Assembly (NCBI GenBank): GCA_009801085.1
Contig: VNWV01000001.1
Location: 3,038,001 to 3,102,000 of the forward strand
From: Lasiodiplodia sp. COLG20
Taxonomy: Eukaryota; Ascomycota; Dothideomycetes; Botryosphaeriales; Botryosphaeriaceae
DNA: 64,000 nucleotides
Reading direction: 5' to 3'
The notes beneath the pieces were generated by a model that was given only the letters and a program-made list of their open reading frames with translations, searched no databases and was not told the DNA's origin. Every line of letters begins with the position of its first letter. Positions within the stretch are counted from its first letter, which is position 1. Shown in pieces: positions 45,120 to 56,576 of the stretch. The translations under genes were made by a program, and so were the position numbers.

Positions 45120-45871
45120 GTTCTAAACGGCGGAATATAGTGACAGAAGCAAGTGGTGAAATGGGCCGGGGTGAGAAGATATTTATGGGCTGGATGACAT
45201 TGAAGTTTTCCCTAGACAACGCGATGTGGGAGTGTGAGGGTTAATATCGAGATTTGACATGGCTGGGCCGCTGATAAACAAGCTAAGTGGAGATCCGAAG
45301 GGGCTTCTCTCAGCTTTCATCCCTGCATCAGCCATGTCTGGGATCATGCTTTTGCCAGATAACAAGTATTAGAGATACTTTACGATGTGACCGACCGAAA
45401 GGGTACGGCCTAAAGAGTTCAAACTTCAATTTATTCCCCGCAAAAACGTCGAAGCATTTCCTTTAACCATAACCAATATGAGTATATAACGCCTCTTAAC
45501 GCCTTTTCACAGGAATCAGATATCTCAGACAGAGAATCGCCGATAGCTTTCGGTGTTCTGGGGGCCGACTTTCTTTCGAGGGGCCAAAAGCCATGTGGTA
45601 CAGTTTCACGAACGATGAGCGGATGCTCATTCGCCCAGTAAGTATTTCTGTGGCGTGCGTGAGCAGCCATCACCCCTCAAGAAATCGTTCTACACAGGAA
45701 TGCTTGTGCAACATATTTGTAGTCGGAGAAAGGCAGAAATGTCTCAGGTAAATCAATGCAGTTACTATACAAGACCCATCCAACACTTTGAAACAGTTTC
45801 ACGGGCGATATCCCGATCGACAAATGAATTTCCTCCTGCGGATGTGAGCGCAGCAGCGGTCAAGTTGCTGC
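45120..45871. other. no gene recognised
   Basis: About 0.75 kb between the promoter of the multi-TM gene and the 3' end of the phosphorylase gene. Only short frames without motifs are seen. Confidence 0.45.
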
Positions 45872-46782
45872 CTAAACCGGCGCGAACCCAAGCTGAGACA
45901 AGACCCAGGCGGGACCGAGGGCCTTCCACCGCTGCAATCGTTCGTCATCCGCAATCCATACCATTCCCATCATCCCAGCTCCGTTGGCACTTGCGCCATC
46001 CACCTCCGCCCGCCTTCGCGGAATTACTAGGAGCCATTCTTTCACCAGCAACACATTATGAGGGAATGCGCCGGTCTCACTTGCAAATCTCAGTGCCTTC
46101 TTGGCTTCATCAAGTAGTGCGCTGTAGGAATCTAGAAGGAATTGGGCTGAAGGAGGTGTGGACTCGAAACGGCGAAGGAAATACAGAAACGGAACATCAG
46201 CCGCATGCAAATCGGGGCGATCAGGGAAAAGCAAAAAGTCAGCCGGAGGTCGGAACAGCTGCAGGTGCTTGTGCATACGGCTGGAGCCTGCAGCCTCCAT
46301 GCAATTGTAAAGCGCGTAGTGCGATCCAGTCAGCCGACGCCACGCGGCCAAGACGGCATCGAAGTCCTTGACGCTGAGCGGTTCGTCCTGACGTCGGTAG
46401 GAGTCGGCCGTCAGCAATACATACTGCGGTCGGAAGATGCAGAACTTGTTCAGGATGAGGCTGTGAGTCCCGTTAATGGAAGCAAGGAGGAGCTTGTCGT
46501 CGGCGAATTCGAGGTCGCTTCCTGGACCAAAGGTGCATGTGGGGTTGCTTTTGTCGTACGCGTCTTTCAGTTGTGGCTTTTTGGACAACGCGGAGCACAC
46601 GAGGAACTGAAACTTGATGGAACTCAGCTGATGGAACAGGGTCAGCCTCACCGGCAAGAACTTACAGGAAATCTGCCATCGTTGTACAGCTCAGCTTCTG
46701 TCTCCCCATAGACAATGATTTGACGCTTTACCAGATCGTCAAACGCATCTAGAATCGCACTCTCGCTTATTTCGTCCTCCAT
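45872..46782 (-). CDS. Ap4A phosphorylase / ATP adenylyltransferase-like (Apa1/2 family)
   Basis: Exons 46782-46666 and 46606-45872 give 283 residues; the 58-nt intron joins D-G-R-F-P to F-L-V-C-S-A-L-S-K-K-P. The HIT-superfamily active site reads G-S-S-R-M-H151-K-H153-L-Q155. The N-terminal H-S-L-I-L-N-K-F block (phosphate/base binding) and the C-terminal N-V-L-L-V-K-E-W-L-L-V-I-P-R-R and N-G-A-G-M-M-G-M blocks match yeast Apa1/Apa2, which split diadenosine tetraphosphate with phosphate into ADP and ATP. It is about 40 residues shorter than the yeast enzymes. The usual G-x-S-Q before the HxH motif is G-S-S-R here. Likely cytosolic housekeeping function in nucleotide clearance. Confidence 0.85.
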
Positions 46783-47426
46783 AGGCGTCCGGTCTTATTA
46801 TATCAAAAGAGAACAGAATTTATGCGTGTGTATTACAGGAGAGGTATGGTAGAAAAGTTTGGGGGTGTGAAAGTTGAGAGAAATGCGGGGTTGGTGGAGA
46901 ACGTGGCAACGCTTATCTTGCCTCGCCTATAGAAGCAGTGTTACTTCAGCGGAGATATGTATATCTTCACCCCGGCACTCCTGTATTTATGTCCATTCAA
47001 TTTCTTCAAGAAATGATATAACCACCAGCCTTGGGACCATGCCGCTCAGTACTTCATCCGATTTAGCCATACGTCGTGTCGGTAACTACATTAGCAATAG
47101 CAGTATGCGAGAGATATGAGACCTGTAATAAATACGTCTGTTCCGAGTGGATATTACCAGATTTCTTTTGCTCTTGCATCGAATGTCTCGGATCGCAAGA
47201 TATGCGAACTCATTCGGCGGAGAATATAATATGAAAATCACACTTTCAAAACTACAACTAACTCGTTGTTATACCACTCCGTTGTATTTATAGGTGGAAC
47301 CTATTGTATTTGCTCGTTCCTTAATATGTACAACGCGATGCTTTCACATCAATCAATGACCAACAAGCCCATCATAATACACCATCACCCAGTGACGAAC
47401 ATCACTACCAAATCAGCTAATTAAAT
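46783..47426. other. no gene recognised
   Basis: About 0.65 kb between the phosphorylase promoter and the 3' end of the NPP1-like gene. AT-rich, with no coding signal. Confidence 0.45.
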
Positions 47427-48200
47427 TTAAACAGCAGCCTTGTCCAAGTTAGCCTCAAGGTTTCCGTTCTTGAAGGGCACGTTGGCGTTGCCGAAGTCGG
47501 TGTCCTGGAGGGCGGTCCTGGCGGCATCGGTCATGGCGTCCCAGTCGAGGACGGGGTAGGTCTTGCCGGGGCTGGTCTTGAACTGCAGCTCGTGGTTGGT
47601 GGGGAAGTTGGTGAAGTACTCGGCCATGACGCGGTCGCCGTCCTTCTGCGGCGTGGTGGTCGTCTTGAAGCCGCCGTGGCCGGAGGCGGCGGCGCCGATC
47701 ATGTTCTGGTCGGTCGCGTTGTCGAGCCAGACGACGACGCTCTCCCAGTCGTGGCGGTGGGCGCCGGCCGAGACGCCGTCGCTGGGCTGGTCCTTGGGGA
47801 AGTACCACGCGTACATGATGGCGTAGCGGTCGCCGTGCTGCACGCCGCGGGCGTACGTCTGGCCCTTGCTCTGGTCGCGGCAGCCGCCGGTCGAGGAGCC
47901 GGTGTCTTGCTGTGGGAAGGGTCAGTGTTACCGCAATGGTGTATGCTAGGAAGGGGGAAAACTTACGAGACCACCGCTGGTGTCACCGGCCTCGTTGACG
48001 GCAGTGTAGGGCTGGCAGCCGTGGGCAATGTGGAGCAGAGGCGCGAAGCGCTTGATGGCCTCACCCTCGACGCCAGCACGGACGGCTTCAGGCCAAGGGT
48101 TAAGGGAGTCGTGGGCAACGGTTCCGCGGGCCTCCAGCATGGGAGCAGCCACAGCGCAGGAAGCGGCGGCGAGGACAGAAACGAGGGTGTTCATGTACAT
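47427..48200 (-). CDS. necrosis- and ethylene-inducing-like protein (NPP1/NLP family)
   Basis: Exons 48200-47967 and 47909-47427 give 238 residues, the usual NLP size. A signal peptide (L-V-S-V-L-A-A-A-S-C-A-V-A-A-P) is followed by the NPP1 domain with the two cysteines of type 1 NLPs (about 62 and 88). The central heptad, normally G-H-R-H-D-W-E, is A-H-R-H-D-W-E at 128-134: the first Gly is Ala, while the acidic and His residues tied to cation binding are kept. Family members are secreted; some lyse dicot plant membranes by binding GIPC sphingolipids, and others are non-toxic. Whether this one is cytolytic cannot be told from sequence. A second ATG at 48194 could also serve as start. Confidence 0.9.
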
Positions 48201-50609
48201 GTTGAAAATGATTGGAATTGTACTCTGGTGGGAGATGTCCAAGTGTGTTGGTGGTGATGTGTTTGACCTGCAGAAGGATGGGGTCCGACTTTATATATTG
48301 TTTCGTCTTTAATATATTCAGTGATGTTTGAGCGGATGAGGTAGCTCGGAAGCCGGAATTGACGACATCAACATCAAGGCGTTTCGCTTGGAGTCTCGGA
48401 CTGCGACTTGGCAAACATGTTTCCTAAGCCACTTGTGTCGAAACTCGCTTGGCGAATGCGAGGTCGTATGAGCGCGAGTCGTGGGGATGCTGTATAGGTG
48501 GGGGGCTCGTGTTTTCGATCATGGCAGTGCTTTCACTCAGGGGGGACTCCCAGTAAACTGTTAGAGATTACATGCGCCCAGTATCATGGTGGCCCTCACG
48601 CAAAGCCCAGATGTTTGCATAGAGGTGTTGTGGGAGGAGAAATTGCAGGCGAGAATACCCCTGCCACAAGACATGTTAGTGGTCAGGACAAAATCCACCT
48701 TCCGGGAGGGCATTAGCCTTACCCGCAGGCTGAGGCGCAAGGGTTCCGCTCCCCCACCGGCACAAGTGATCCGGGCCGAATCATTAAGCTTAAGGTTTAT
48801 TTTGAGACACTCGCTAAATGCGCTCTGACCGTAGCTAAGGAGCGGCATGCATATCCCACAACTTGGCTGAAGTAGACTGCCTGGGCAATAATGCACCAGT
48901 GCGAAATCGGGGCAGTATCGGGAACTGAGGAATGACTGAAACGCCTTAGGCTATGTTGGCAACGCTTGGGGGGTTTGATTGGGCCATGAATCGCATAACA
49001 AGGCGGCTCCGCCCACGTGGGTTGTAACCACGTTTGGGGTACCAATTACACAGTAGCGTTCCCACACGTGCGTATCAAATGCGAAAAACCGTCCCAACTT
49101 CGCGATATGAGCCACAGCTGAATTGAGCTTTGCCCTTGCTGTCCGAGAAGCCTTCTTCTGGATAGGTAGCAGAAGGCGTTAGTCCAAGTGACGCCATCCG
49201 GGGACAAGAATAAGCTTGACGCAAAAATTCCGGAAAGCAGGTACGATCTTGAGTCGGGTGGGCGGCACGATGGTGGCGTTACGGTGCATGGTGAAGCTGA
49301 CTCGCAGCCGTAATCTTGACTCGTAGTCATGGCGGAGCCTCAAAATCAACAATGCCGAGTATCCACGCCGGGCGGTGTGAACGGACAGCGAGTGTGATAA
49401 GGCCTCCAAAGAGCGGTTCCGGGGCGAACCGGTGCAGGGTCCAGGCTGTTGCGCGATAGGCAGACTTCCAGCAAGGCAGCTTCAGTTCAACGAAACCAAT
49501 CAAATCCTGCAGGGATACAATCATGGGAGCATGCAGGACGTGTCTGAAGGCATACCATAGGGCTGTTTCACACCAAAAACAGACGCTGCACGAAAGCCAG
49601 TCGGGAAGGTGTGGAAGAGGATTTGCATTTTCTTGGCGATCAGCAGTAGATCATGAGACGGAAGCTGACGGATGCCGAAGCCAAGGCTTGAGCATATCCC
49701 AAAATGGTATCTTATATGGAGCGCCTAATAGTAGGCAGAGCTATAGCAATGTTGAAGTAGCGCATGATCGACAGCCATGAGGATAGGCTCGGCAGGGCTG
49801 GAAGATGACGTCGACGGCATGAAAGGGAAACATGGAACCTTCACCGAAATCACCGGAGGGAGAGCAGCGTCTACACTCTCATACAATGGTCGAGGAAAGG
49901 GAAAGCTCAACTACTCTAGGGAAAAGATGGGGTGTGTTGTTGATGAACGAGGAGGGGACAGGCCAACGCACGGCCTCATTGCCACCACAACACCACCCAA
50001 CAACGTCATAATGCCCAGTCCGTCATTACCCGGACATACCGCTTCCCGAGCTTCCGGTGGAATCACCTTCGTGAATCACAGCACAGCGTTGCTCTAAGGA
50101 GATGTGGGCGGACGCATTCGGAACGCATGGCCATTCCACAGCGCCGAGCGCTCTCACGCGCGTTTTCTGGGCTGGTGTTGCGGTGATAATTTTGATGAGT
50201 GGATCAGCAGCCGGTCAGCATCCTGCAAATTTGCCAAGGGGTGCTCTGTCTCTCAGTCACACCGCCGTCACCGTTGCCTGTAGCTATTTGGTTATTTTGC
50301 GGGCGTAGGACTTGTCACTACGGTGGCGGAGTCTGTGGGTGGATTGGATCGTGCACCAGCTCATCTTCCGCACTCCTCCGCGGTTCCCGACCCGAATGTA
50401 GATCAGCCATTTTATAATGTAATCATAGCCTCTGCAACTGAAGTCTCTGTAGGCTTATTCAACATTTCGTGTTCCTGCTCTCACTTAGGCCCGTCTCGAT
50501 CCTCATTCTTTCTCAGCGCTCCATCATAGATCTCTTTGTCTTTGGTCCCGCGTATGCACATTGATGCTTGGATAATTCGTCGTTGCATCAAATGCGACCC
50601 AAGACGCAG
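48201..50609. other. long intergenic stretch, no gene recognised
   Basis: 2.4 kb on the promoter side of the NPP1-like gene. A few open frames of 60-110 codons exist on both strands, but none has a family motif, splice support or a convincing composition. It may hold decayed repeats. Confidence 0.4.
48291..48298 (-). promoter_or_regulatory. TATA box of the NPP1-like gene
   Basis: The minus strand reads AATATATAAAG about 95 bp upstream of the start codon, a good match to a fungal TATA element and in line with strongly regulated expression. Confidence 0.45.
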
Positions 50610-50918
50610 CTATAGATGCACCGCCTGTGTCTCTATCCTGCCAATCCTCGAGAGAAACTCATCCAGGATGTAGGGATCTGGAAGCTTCTCAGAATTGTCT
50701 CCCCAGCTTCTCTTGAATACGACAACTTCACCACATCTCAAATGATTTCCAACTAATGGTGCAGCCGAGCGTGAGCCGTCAAGTTCACTGAATGCTAACA
50801 GGAAGGAGTGCATAGACCAAGGGAGGCGCAATTCAAGGCCATTTCGACCAAGCGGTTCTGGCTCCTCTTTTATTGTTACGCTTTTGGGTCGCAACGTCCC
50901 CGAACAATGCGGGAGCAC
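50610..50918 (-). CDS. hypothetical fragment
   Basis: About 100 codons open without an ATG, with a protein-like composition (L-P-W-S-M-H-S-F-L-L-A-F-S-E-L-D-G, then V-V-V-F-K-R-S-W and a final L-D-E-F-L-S-R-I-G-R). I do not recognise the family. It could be the last exon of an unseen gene or a relic. Confidence 0.25.
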   Translation of the reverse strand: MLPHCSGTLRPKSVTIKEEPEPLGRNGLELRLPWSMHSFLLAFSELDGSRSAAPLVGNHLRCGEVVVFKRSWGDNSEKLPDPYILDEFLSRIGRIETQAVHL

Positions 50919-51419
50919 CCGACGCTAGCGCAAAACGGAAAGGCTATGCTATTGTCTTTCCCGTTCTCATTGAATTTTGCTCTTGGTTGTGGTGAGTTAG
51001 CTTCATCACGTTGTTGAACTTGAGCGGGAAAGGTAAGATAAGAAAGATAAGGTGAGACTCCAAATCTCTACAACGGAAGTCCCGGATACGGGTAACACGA
51101 CGATCATAAACGTTAGCAGTCCGAATTCTCACTAAACTTTCTTTCTAGCGTGCCGTGATCACCAATAAAGCTCTGTTCCTCTCTAAACGGATACGTATTC
51201 TAAACGATTGGACACAGCCCCGGGTGGCAACGTCATTCGGGGTCCGCGAGCGGCCGCGAGGACCACCGAAAGCCCGAGGCGCTTAGTCTCGCCCCGGCCG
51301 AGCCTCGCATTAATAACGTCTGTCTTCCAGAATAAATCTTAAATGCACTGCGTTTTATTCTTTTAGAATCCTGCGACCAGAAGACTTCCCCATCGTTCAC
51401 ACCGGCGGACGAAAAGACC
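50919..51419. other. SYLF gene promoter side; no gene recognised
   Basis: About 0.5 kb upstream of the SYLF gene. No further element is recognised. Confidence 0.4.
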
Positions 51420-52422
51420 ATGTGGCAACGCACAAAAGAACAAGGCAAGGCCGGCTTCGACAAAGTCTGGGGCTGGGCCGACAAACTGGGCGACCCGGTC
51501 AACAAGCTTTCGAACAAGCTTGGCTCCGAGGCCTTCTGGCCCATGTCGATTGACAAGGAAAGCGACAAGGCGGCGCGCATCTTATCAAGCTTTTGCAGTA
51601 AGCATTGGTTCTTGCTTCGCACCACTCCCCCATACTGACAATGAAACAGCCGAAGGATTCGAGAAAGACGCTTCGTCATCATCGTCGTCGTCGTTACCAC
51701 CAACACCATCGCCATCACGCTCATCATCGTCCACGTCATCCGGGAAACTACCCGACGACCGCCGACCCAAGGGCAAGCAATACGTCCTCAACAAGATCCC
51801 GCCCTCCGTCATCCGCAACGCCGTCGGCCTCGCCATCTTCACCACCATGCGCACGGGCTTCTACATCTCGGGCGCGTCGGGCTCGGGCGTCCTCATCGCG
51901 CGGCAGCAGGACGGCTCGTGGTCGCCGCCGAGCGGCATCCTGCTGCACACGGCGGGCGTGGGCTTCCTGATCGGCGTCGACATCTACGACTGCGTGCTGG
52001 TCATCAACACGGCCGAGGCGCTCGACGCCTTCTGCAAGGTGCGCTGCACCGTCGGCGGCGAGATCAGCGCCGCCATGGGCCCGCTCGGGGCGGGCGGCAT
52101 CGTCGATACTGAGGTGCATAAGCGCCGCGCGCCGATTTTTACGTACGTCAAGAGCAGGGGGTTTTATGCGGGCGTGCAGATGGACGGGACGGTGGTGATT
52201 GAGCGGAGTGATGAGAATGAGCGGTTTTATGGGGAGAGGGTGCCGGTGGCGCGGATACTGCGGGGCGATGTGGGGAATGTGCCCGAGGAGGCGGTGGCGC
52301 CGCTGTGGGAGGTTGTGAAGGCGGCTGAGGGGGCGGATGCGAAGTTGTTCCCCATGACGCCCGAAGGCAGGCCGGTTTCTGGGTATGTGCCGAGGCATCG
52401 GACTATGCCGAGTATTAATTGA
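51420..52422 (+). CDS. Ysc84/SYLF-domain actin- and lipid-binding protein
   Basis: Exons 51420-51597 and 51650-52422 give 316 residues. The N terminus (K-V-W-G-W-A-D-K-L-G-D-P-V-N-K-L-S-N-K) and the segment K-A-A-R-I-L-S-S-F-C-T-E-G-F are typical of fungal SYLF proteins. A Ser-rich loop of about 45 residues interrupts, then the SYLF core follows: I-P-P-S-V-I-R-N-A-V-G-L-A-I-F-T-T-M-R, S-G-S-G-V-L-I-A-R, V-G-G-E-I-S-A-A-M-G-P and Y-A-G-V-Q-M-D-G-T. Yeast Ysc84/Lsb3 bind actin and PI lipids at endocytic sites and carry a C-terminal SH3 domain. There is no SH3 here, as in many filamentous-fungal homologues. Cytosolic; likely part of cortical actin patches. Confidence 0.88.
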
Positions 52423-52525
52423 AAAGCGATTGTGTTTCCTTTTCGTCTGGTGGATAAAATCTGGGAGTTTTGCGATTATTTGTAGGAGTAGCGGCTATTT
52501 ACTATGGGCTCAAATAATAAATACA

Positions 52526-54532
52526 TTACGATGATAAATAAGGCAAGAGCACCTCGCAATGCTGCTGCTCGGGGAGAGTTGTGTAGGAAGATTCGGGATA
52601 CTGCAGCGACGCTACCCGCGGACTCCAAGTGCTGAACTCGGGCCATTCCCAATTGGAGAACAAGTCGATAGTGCTGTCGTACCCCCTGACCTTCAGATAC
52701 TCAGGATCAACATTCGGGTTACCCGTCCGCGCGAAAGCCGCCCACATGTCCTGAACAGCATTCGTGTAGTAAATATCCTCAGGCACGCGCACCGGCTGAT
52801 CGAACAAGTAGTAGGTGCCAAAAACCTCGAACAAGTCGCCGGAATGGCAGCGGTAGTACGGCGTGTCCGGCTGGCCGACGGGGAAGCTGCAGAGGCCGTA
52901 CGGGTTGTACCACGGCAGGGCGTAGGCGCGCTCCATGTTGTACACCCACATGCTCTCGAACGAGGCCGACGCCGCGCCGACCGAGGCCAGCTGGCTGCCG
53001 CCGCACGTCAGCGTGAAGTCGGAAGAGACGCTGATGCTGGCGTTGTACGCGTTCGGGTAGACGGTGGCGTCGCTATTGGACGACGTCTCATTGCCGACGA
53101 CCCACAGGCCAGAGTCGAGGATGGCGGTGGCGAGTTCTTCGGTAAAGGAGCCGCCGCTGACGGGCCCTAGGGCGTCGAGGCCCTCGCGGAATGTGGTGAG
53201 GTTGGGTGCGAGGGCGGTATACACGAGCGATTGACCTTCCTCGGGCATGAAGCCGAGCATCAGGTTCACCGAGTTGACCACCTGTCTGCCTTTGGCGATT
53301 TGTGCGATGTGGAGGTCGAGCGTGAAGTCGTTGTCGATGACGGTGCTCCAGCTGCCGCCCTCGGATGTCACGTTGAGCAGCGTGTCGGCAGGGAGGGCCT
53401 GGAGGCATTCGAGCCGAGCGGTGCCGGTTCCATTGCACAGTGGCTCAATGTAAGGTTCGATGGATGCGGCGACGGCGGACTGCGTTTTCGACCATCCTTT
53501 GCTGCCCGATTGGATGATGGCGCCATCAAACAGGCCTTCGGCTCTGGGGGACGTGATTAAATCGACGACAGATCCACCTCCTGCTGATTGACCGAAGATG
53601 GTGACGTTGTTGGGGTTTCCTCCGAAGGCGGTAATGTAATCCTGCACCCATTGAAGAGCTGCAATCTTGTCCGATAATGCGTAGTTTCCAGGGATGGCTT
53701 CGTCATCAAGGCTCAGGTAACCAAATATGTTCAGACGGTAGTTAATCGTGACCACGACCACGTCTGAGCGGCTGGCCAGACTCGCCCCATCAAAGTTTCC
53801 GTCGGTGCCAGTTCCTGAGGTCGATGCACCGCCGTGGATCCAGAAAAGCACAGGCTTGAGCGCGCTCGTGTCGTCAGCATCGGGAACCTCGGGGGTATAG
53901 ACGTTGAGGTACAAGCAGTCTTCGCTATTGCCCCACGGATTCAGGCCCAGGGAATTTCCATTGTAGCTTCCAAACTGCATGCAGGAAGCGCTATACTGAG
54001 TTGCATTCACAAACGATCCCGTCCACGGCTGAGCGTACTTGAAACGAAGGTCTCCGATGGGCGGCTGGGCGAATGGGATTCCCATAAACCGGAATGCCAT
54101 ATGGTCGCGGAGGCCTTCGAAAGTGGTACCGTTGGCCGAAGCATTGACGTGAGGATAGATCGAAAAGTCCGGCCCTACCTTATCAACTATGGGAGCGCTG
54201 TTTGTGCAAAGAGTGTAGTGCAGGTCGGAGTTGTTGTCAGCAGCCGATTGATTGCAACCGGACCAAACCAGCCCATCTTCGGGAATGCTTCCAATAAACT
54301 TCTGGTAATTCAATTGTTCGTGGAAGTCCTGTACTTCATCGCAGCCCAGCAGAGATTCGCCGTAAGAGGCACAATCTGCCGCTGCGTCACCGGAGCTGGA
54401 TACGAGAAGCGCGCTCGGCTTTTCAGCATGACTCGTCCAATTGCCGTCGTTCTGGAATAGCACCGTCACTCCAGCCGATGCCGTAGCGGCAAAGGAAAGC
54501 GAAAAGACGGCAACAAAAGAATGAGGCAGCAT
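52526..54532 (-). CDS. secreted type-B carboxylesterase/lipase
   Basis: Single exon of 668 residues from ATG 54532, with signal peptide V-A-V-F-S-L-S-F-A-A-T-A-S-A. An N-terminal extension of about 115 residues precedes the alpha/beta hydrolase fold. Carboxylesterase-B marks: E-D-C-L-Y-L-N-V-Y (205-213), oxyanion-hole W-I-H-G-G, nucleophile elbow F-G-Q-S316-A-G-G-G, and a late H-S-G-D-L bearing the probable catalytic His. Several N-x-S/T sites fit secretion. Relatives include fungal lipases and esterases with wide substrate ranges; here no particular substrate can be read off. The extension lies before the usual G-I-P-F-A-Q-P-P-I-G-D-L-R-F start of the domain and has paired cysteines. Confidence 0.9.
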   Translation of the reverse strand: MLPHSFVAVFSLSFAATASAGVTVLFQNDGNWTSHAEKPSALLVSSSGDAAADCASYGESLLGCDEVQDFHEQLNYQKFIGSIPEDGLVWSGCNQSAADNNSDLHYTLCTNSAPIVDKVGPDFSIYPHVNASANGTTFEGLRDHMAFRFMGIPFAQPPIGDLRFKYAQPWTGSFVNATQYSASCMQFGSYNGNSLGLNPWGNSEDCLYLNVYTPEVPDADDTSALKPVLFWIHGGASTSGTGTDGNFDGASLASRSDVVVVTINYRLNIFGYLSLDDEAIPGNYALSDKIAALQWVQDYITAFGGNPNNVTIFGQSAGGGSVVDLITSPRAEGLFDGAIIQSGSKGWSKTQSAVAASIEPYIEPLCNGTGTARLECLQALPADTLLNVTSEGGSWSTVIDNDFTLDLHIAQIAKGRQVVNSVNLMLGFMPEEGQSLVYTALAPNLTTFREGLDALGPVSGGSFTEELATAILDSGLWVVGNETSSNSDATVYPNAYNASISVSSDFTLTCGGSQLASVGAASASFESMWVYNMERAYALPWYNPYGLCSFPVGQPDTPYYRCHSGDLFEVFGTYYLFDQPVRVPEDIYYTNAVQDMWAAFARTGNPNVDPEYLKVRGYDSTIDLFSNWEWPEFSTWSPRVASLQYPESSYTTLPEQQHCEVLLPYLSS

Positions 54533-54853
54533 GGCTGCGGTTCTGTGGGAGAAGCGGGGGGAACCAGCGGAACCTGGAATTCATCAAAGCGCAGTACGAG
54601 CATTTTATACAATCTTAAACCCCGTCATCAGGAGACGCCGCCGCTTGATTTCCCCGCAAATGCCGGTTCCCCACACCGTCGGCTATTTGGCCACCAAATG
54701 CCGGACCCACCGCCCGGAAGAACTCAAACAAGAAGGAAACGAGGCCGAGGCAGAAGATGCAACCCCTGCTCGGCCGAATCTCAGAGGACGTAACGGCTAC
54801 ACAAACATTCGGTCAGCACACCACCACGAAGAAAAAGGAGTAGTCGGGGGGCC
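54533..54853. other. intergenic, esterase promoter
   Basis: About 0.3 kb between the esterase start and the 3' end of the MFS permease gene (same strand). No further element is seen. Confidence 0.4.
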
Positions 54854-56576
54854 TTACAACGCCAAGTTTTCCCTATCCGTCAAATCCAACTGCCGCGCAT
54901 CGACGACCTCCTCCCTCCTGTCGCCGTCGTCATCCACGCGCTCGACCACCCCAACCTCGTGCACCAAGCCCCTCCTGTCCAGCTCATCCCGCCTCTTGTT
55001 CTCCGTCTTCAGATACCACCGCAGGTACAGGACGAGGAACATTGGGAAGACGCAGGCGACCCAGAGGATGACGTGCCAGGTGACGAGGTAGCGCGGCTTG
55101 TACTGCGGCTGGAACAGCTGCGGGCTGAGGATGTTGCCCAGCCCGTACCCCACGTGGTACATGGCGATGACGGTCGTCTTCTTGGTGTGGCCGGCCGAGC
55201 AGTTCGCCGCCCACACCATGACCACGCTGTACGGGATGCCGCCCGTCGCCCGGATCCAGATGGCTGCGAGCAGCCCCCAGCGGTTCGACCATGGTAGTGT
55301 TAGGAGGAGGATGCACGAGATGATGGGCGGAATGTACGCGGCGACTGAGAGCCAGGCGCGTGCGTTGCGCGTTTTCGCGAGGATGAGGGCGGCGGTGGCG
55401 AGGGAGATGAATGCGGTGACACCGTTGATGCAGCCGAGGAGGGTGGTCTGCAGGGTGGTGAAGCCGAAGGATTTGATGATGAGCGAGTACTGGTTTGTCA
55501 GGCCGTTGGCCATCTCTTGGCTCCAGGCGTGCAGGAAGAAGAGCCATGTCTTCTGGTCGGTTAGCGCTTCGATGAATTGGTATTTTTTGAAGTGCTTCTG
55601 CTCAATGCCCGAGTGGTTGTCTTTGATGCGGAGGATCGACTGCGCGCGCTCTTGAGGGGTAAGGAAGTGCGCCGTCACCGGACTGTCCGGGAAGAAGATC
55701 CAGACCAGGCCGCCATAAATCACCGTCAGGCCTCCGGTGATGACTGTGAAAGGTCAGCAGTGAGTTCAAGTTGTAGTTGATTACAGAGTTCCAACGGTAC
55801 TCACCCATGAACCATTTCCACGGGTTGAAGTCCCCAGTCTTGATGAACAGAACACCGTACGACAGCAGACCAGATGTGATTGGGCTGGAATTGCCAATTG
55901 CCCACATGCACGGCATCAGTACTGCCTGCTCATCGTATGTGAAGAACATGGAAAGAATTAGTAGGAATGCCGGGACAATGCTGGCTTCCGCGACACCGAG
56001 GAAGAAGCGAACAACGAAGAGGCTGGCGAAGTTTTTGCATGGTATGTGCAGCAAAAGAATGCATCCCCTGTCATCCAATTCAGTTTGGCGTTTCATGTAA
56101 TAAAAGAAGCGCCGCTTACCAGACAACGAGGTTGATGGATAGGTACTTCGCGACCGGAAACCTCTGCAGCGCCCAATTTTGTGGCCACTCGGCTAGGAGG
56201 TAACCCAAATAGAATATCGACGATAGCCAATTGTACTGATTTGAGTTCAAATTTGCATCTTCCATAATTCCGAGAATGGCGGAGCTTCCCAACTACAGAT
56301 TATCAGTATTCGCAATGAGTAGAATGGTTTTCCTGAACTCACTGTCTGTTTATCCACGTACATCAAATGGTATCCGATGCAAAGAAATGAAAGAATCCAA
56401 GTAACACATTTATTTCGAATTTTCTTCGCCTCTTCTGGTGTTGGGTCATCGACTTTGGTGTTCAGAAAGAGTTTGTAGCTCTCATCTGCGTAGCGCTCTG
56501 TCAATTTTGCCGTCGCCCTCGCGGCAGCCGAATCGGCATCGACAGGCTCTGTGCTAGAGCTGGGAACCTTCGCCAT
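54854..56576 (-). CDS. MFS permease, anion:cation symporter (Dal5/Tna1-like)
   Basis: Exons 56576-56343, 56292-56120, 56067-55805 and 55743-54854 give 519 residues. Dal5-family blocks: R-K-x-x-x-W-I-L-S-F-L-C-I-G-Y at helix 1, N-Q-Y-N-W-L-S-S-I-F-Y-L-G-Y-L-L-A-E-W-P at helix 2, R-F-F-L-G-V-A-E-A-S-I-V-P at helix 4, and G-N-I-L-S-P-Q-L-F in the second half. The three introns each rejoin these helices in frame. Members import carboxylates and vitamins such as allantoate, nicotinate, pantothenate or biotin. Substrate not decidable here. The C-terminal tail is long and charged (R-R-E-E-V-V-D-A-R). It lies head to tail with the carboxylesterase gene. Confidence 0.9.

Noticed and set aside
49777..50097. 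106-codon + frame upstream of the SYLF gene
   Set aside because: No motif, no intron support and irregular composition; treated as chance.
52559..53170. 200-codon open frame on + opposite the carboxylesterase
   Set aside because: Shadow of a well-supported esterase frame; no motif or signal.
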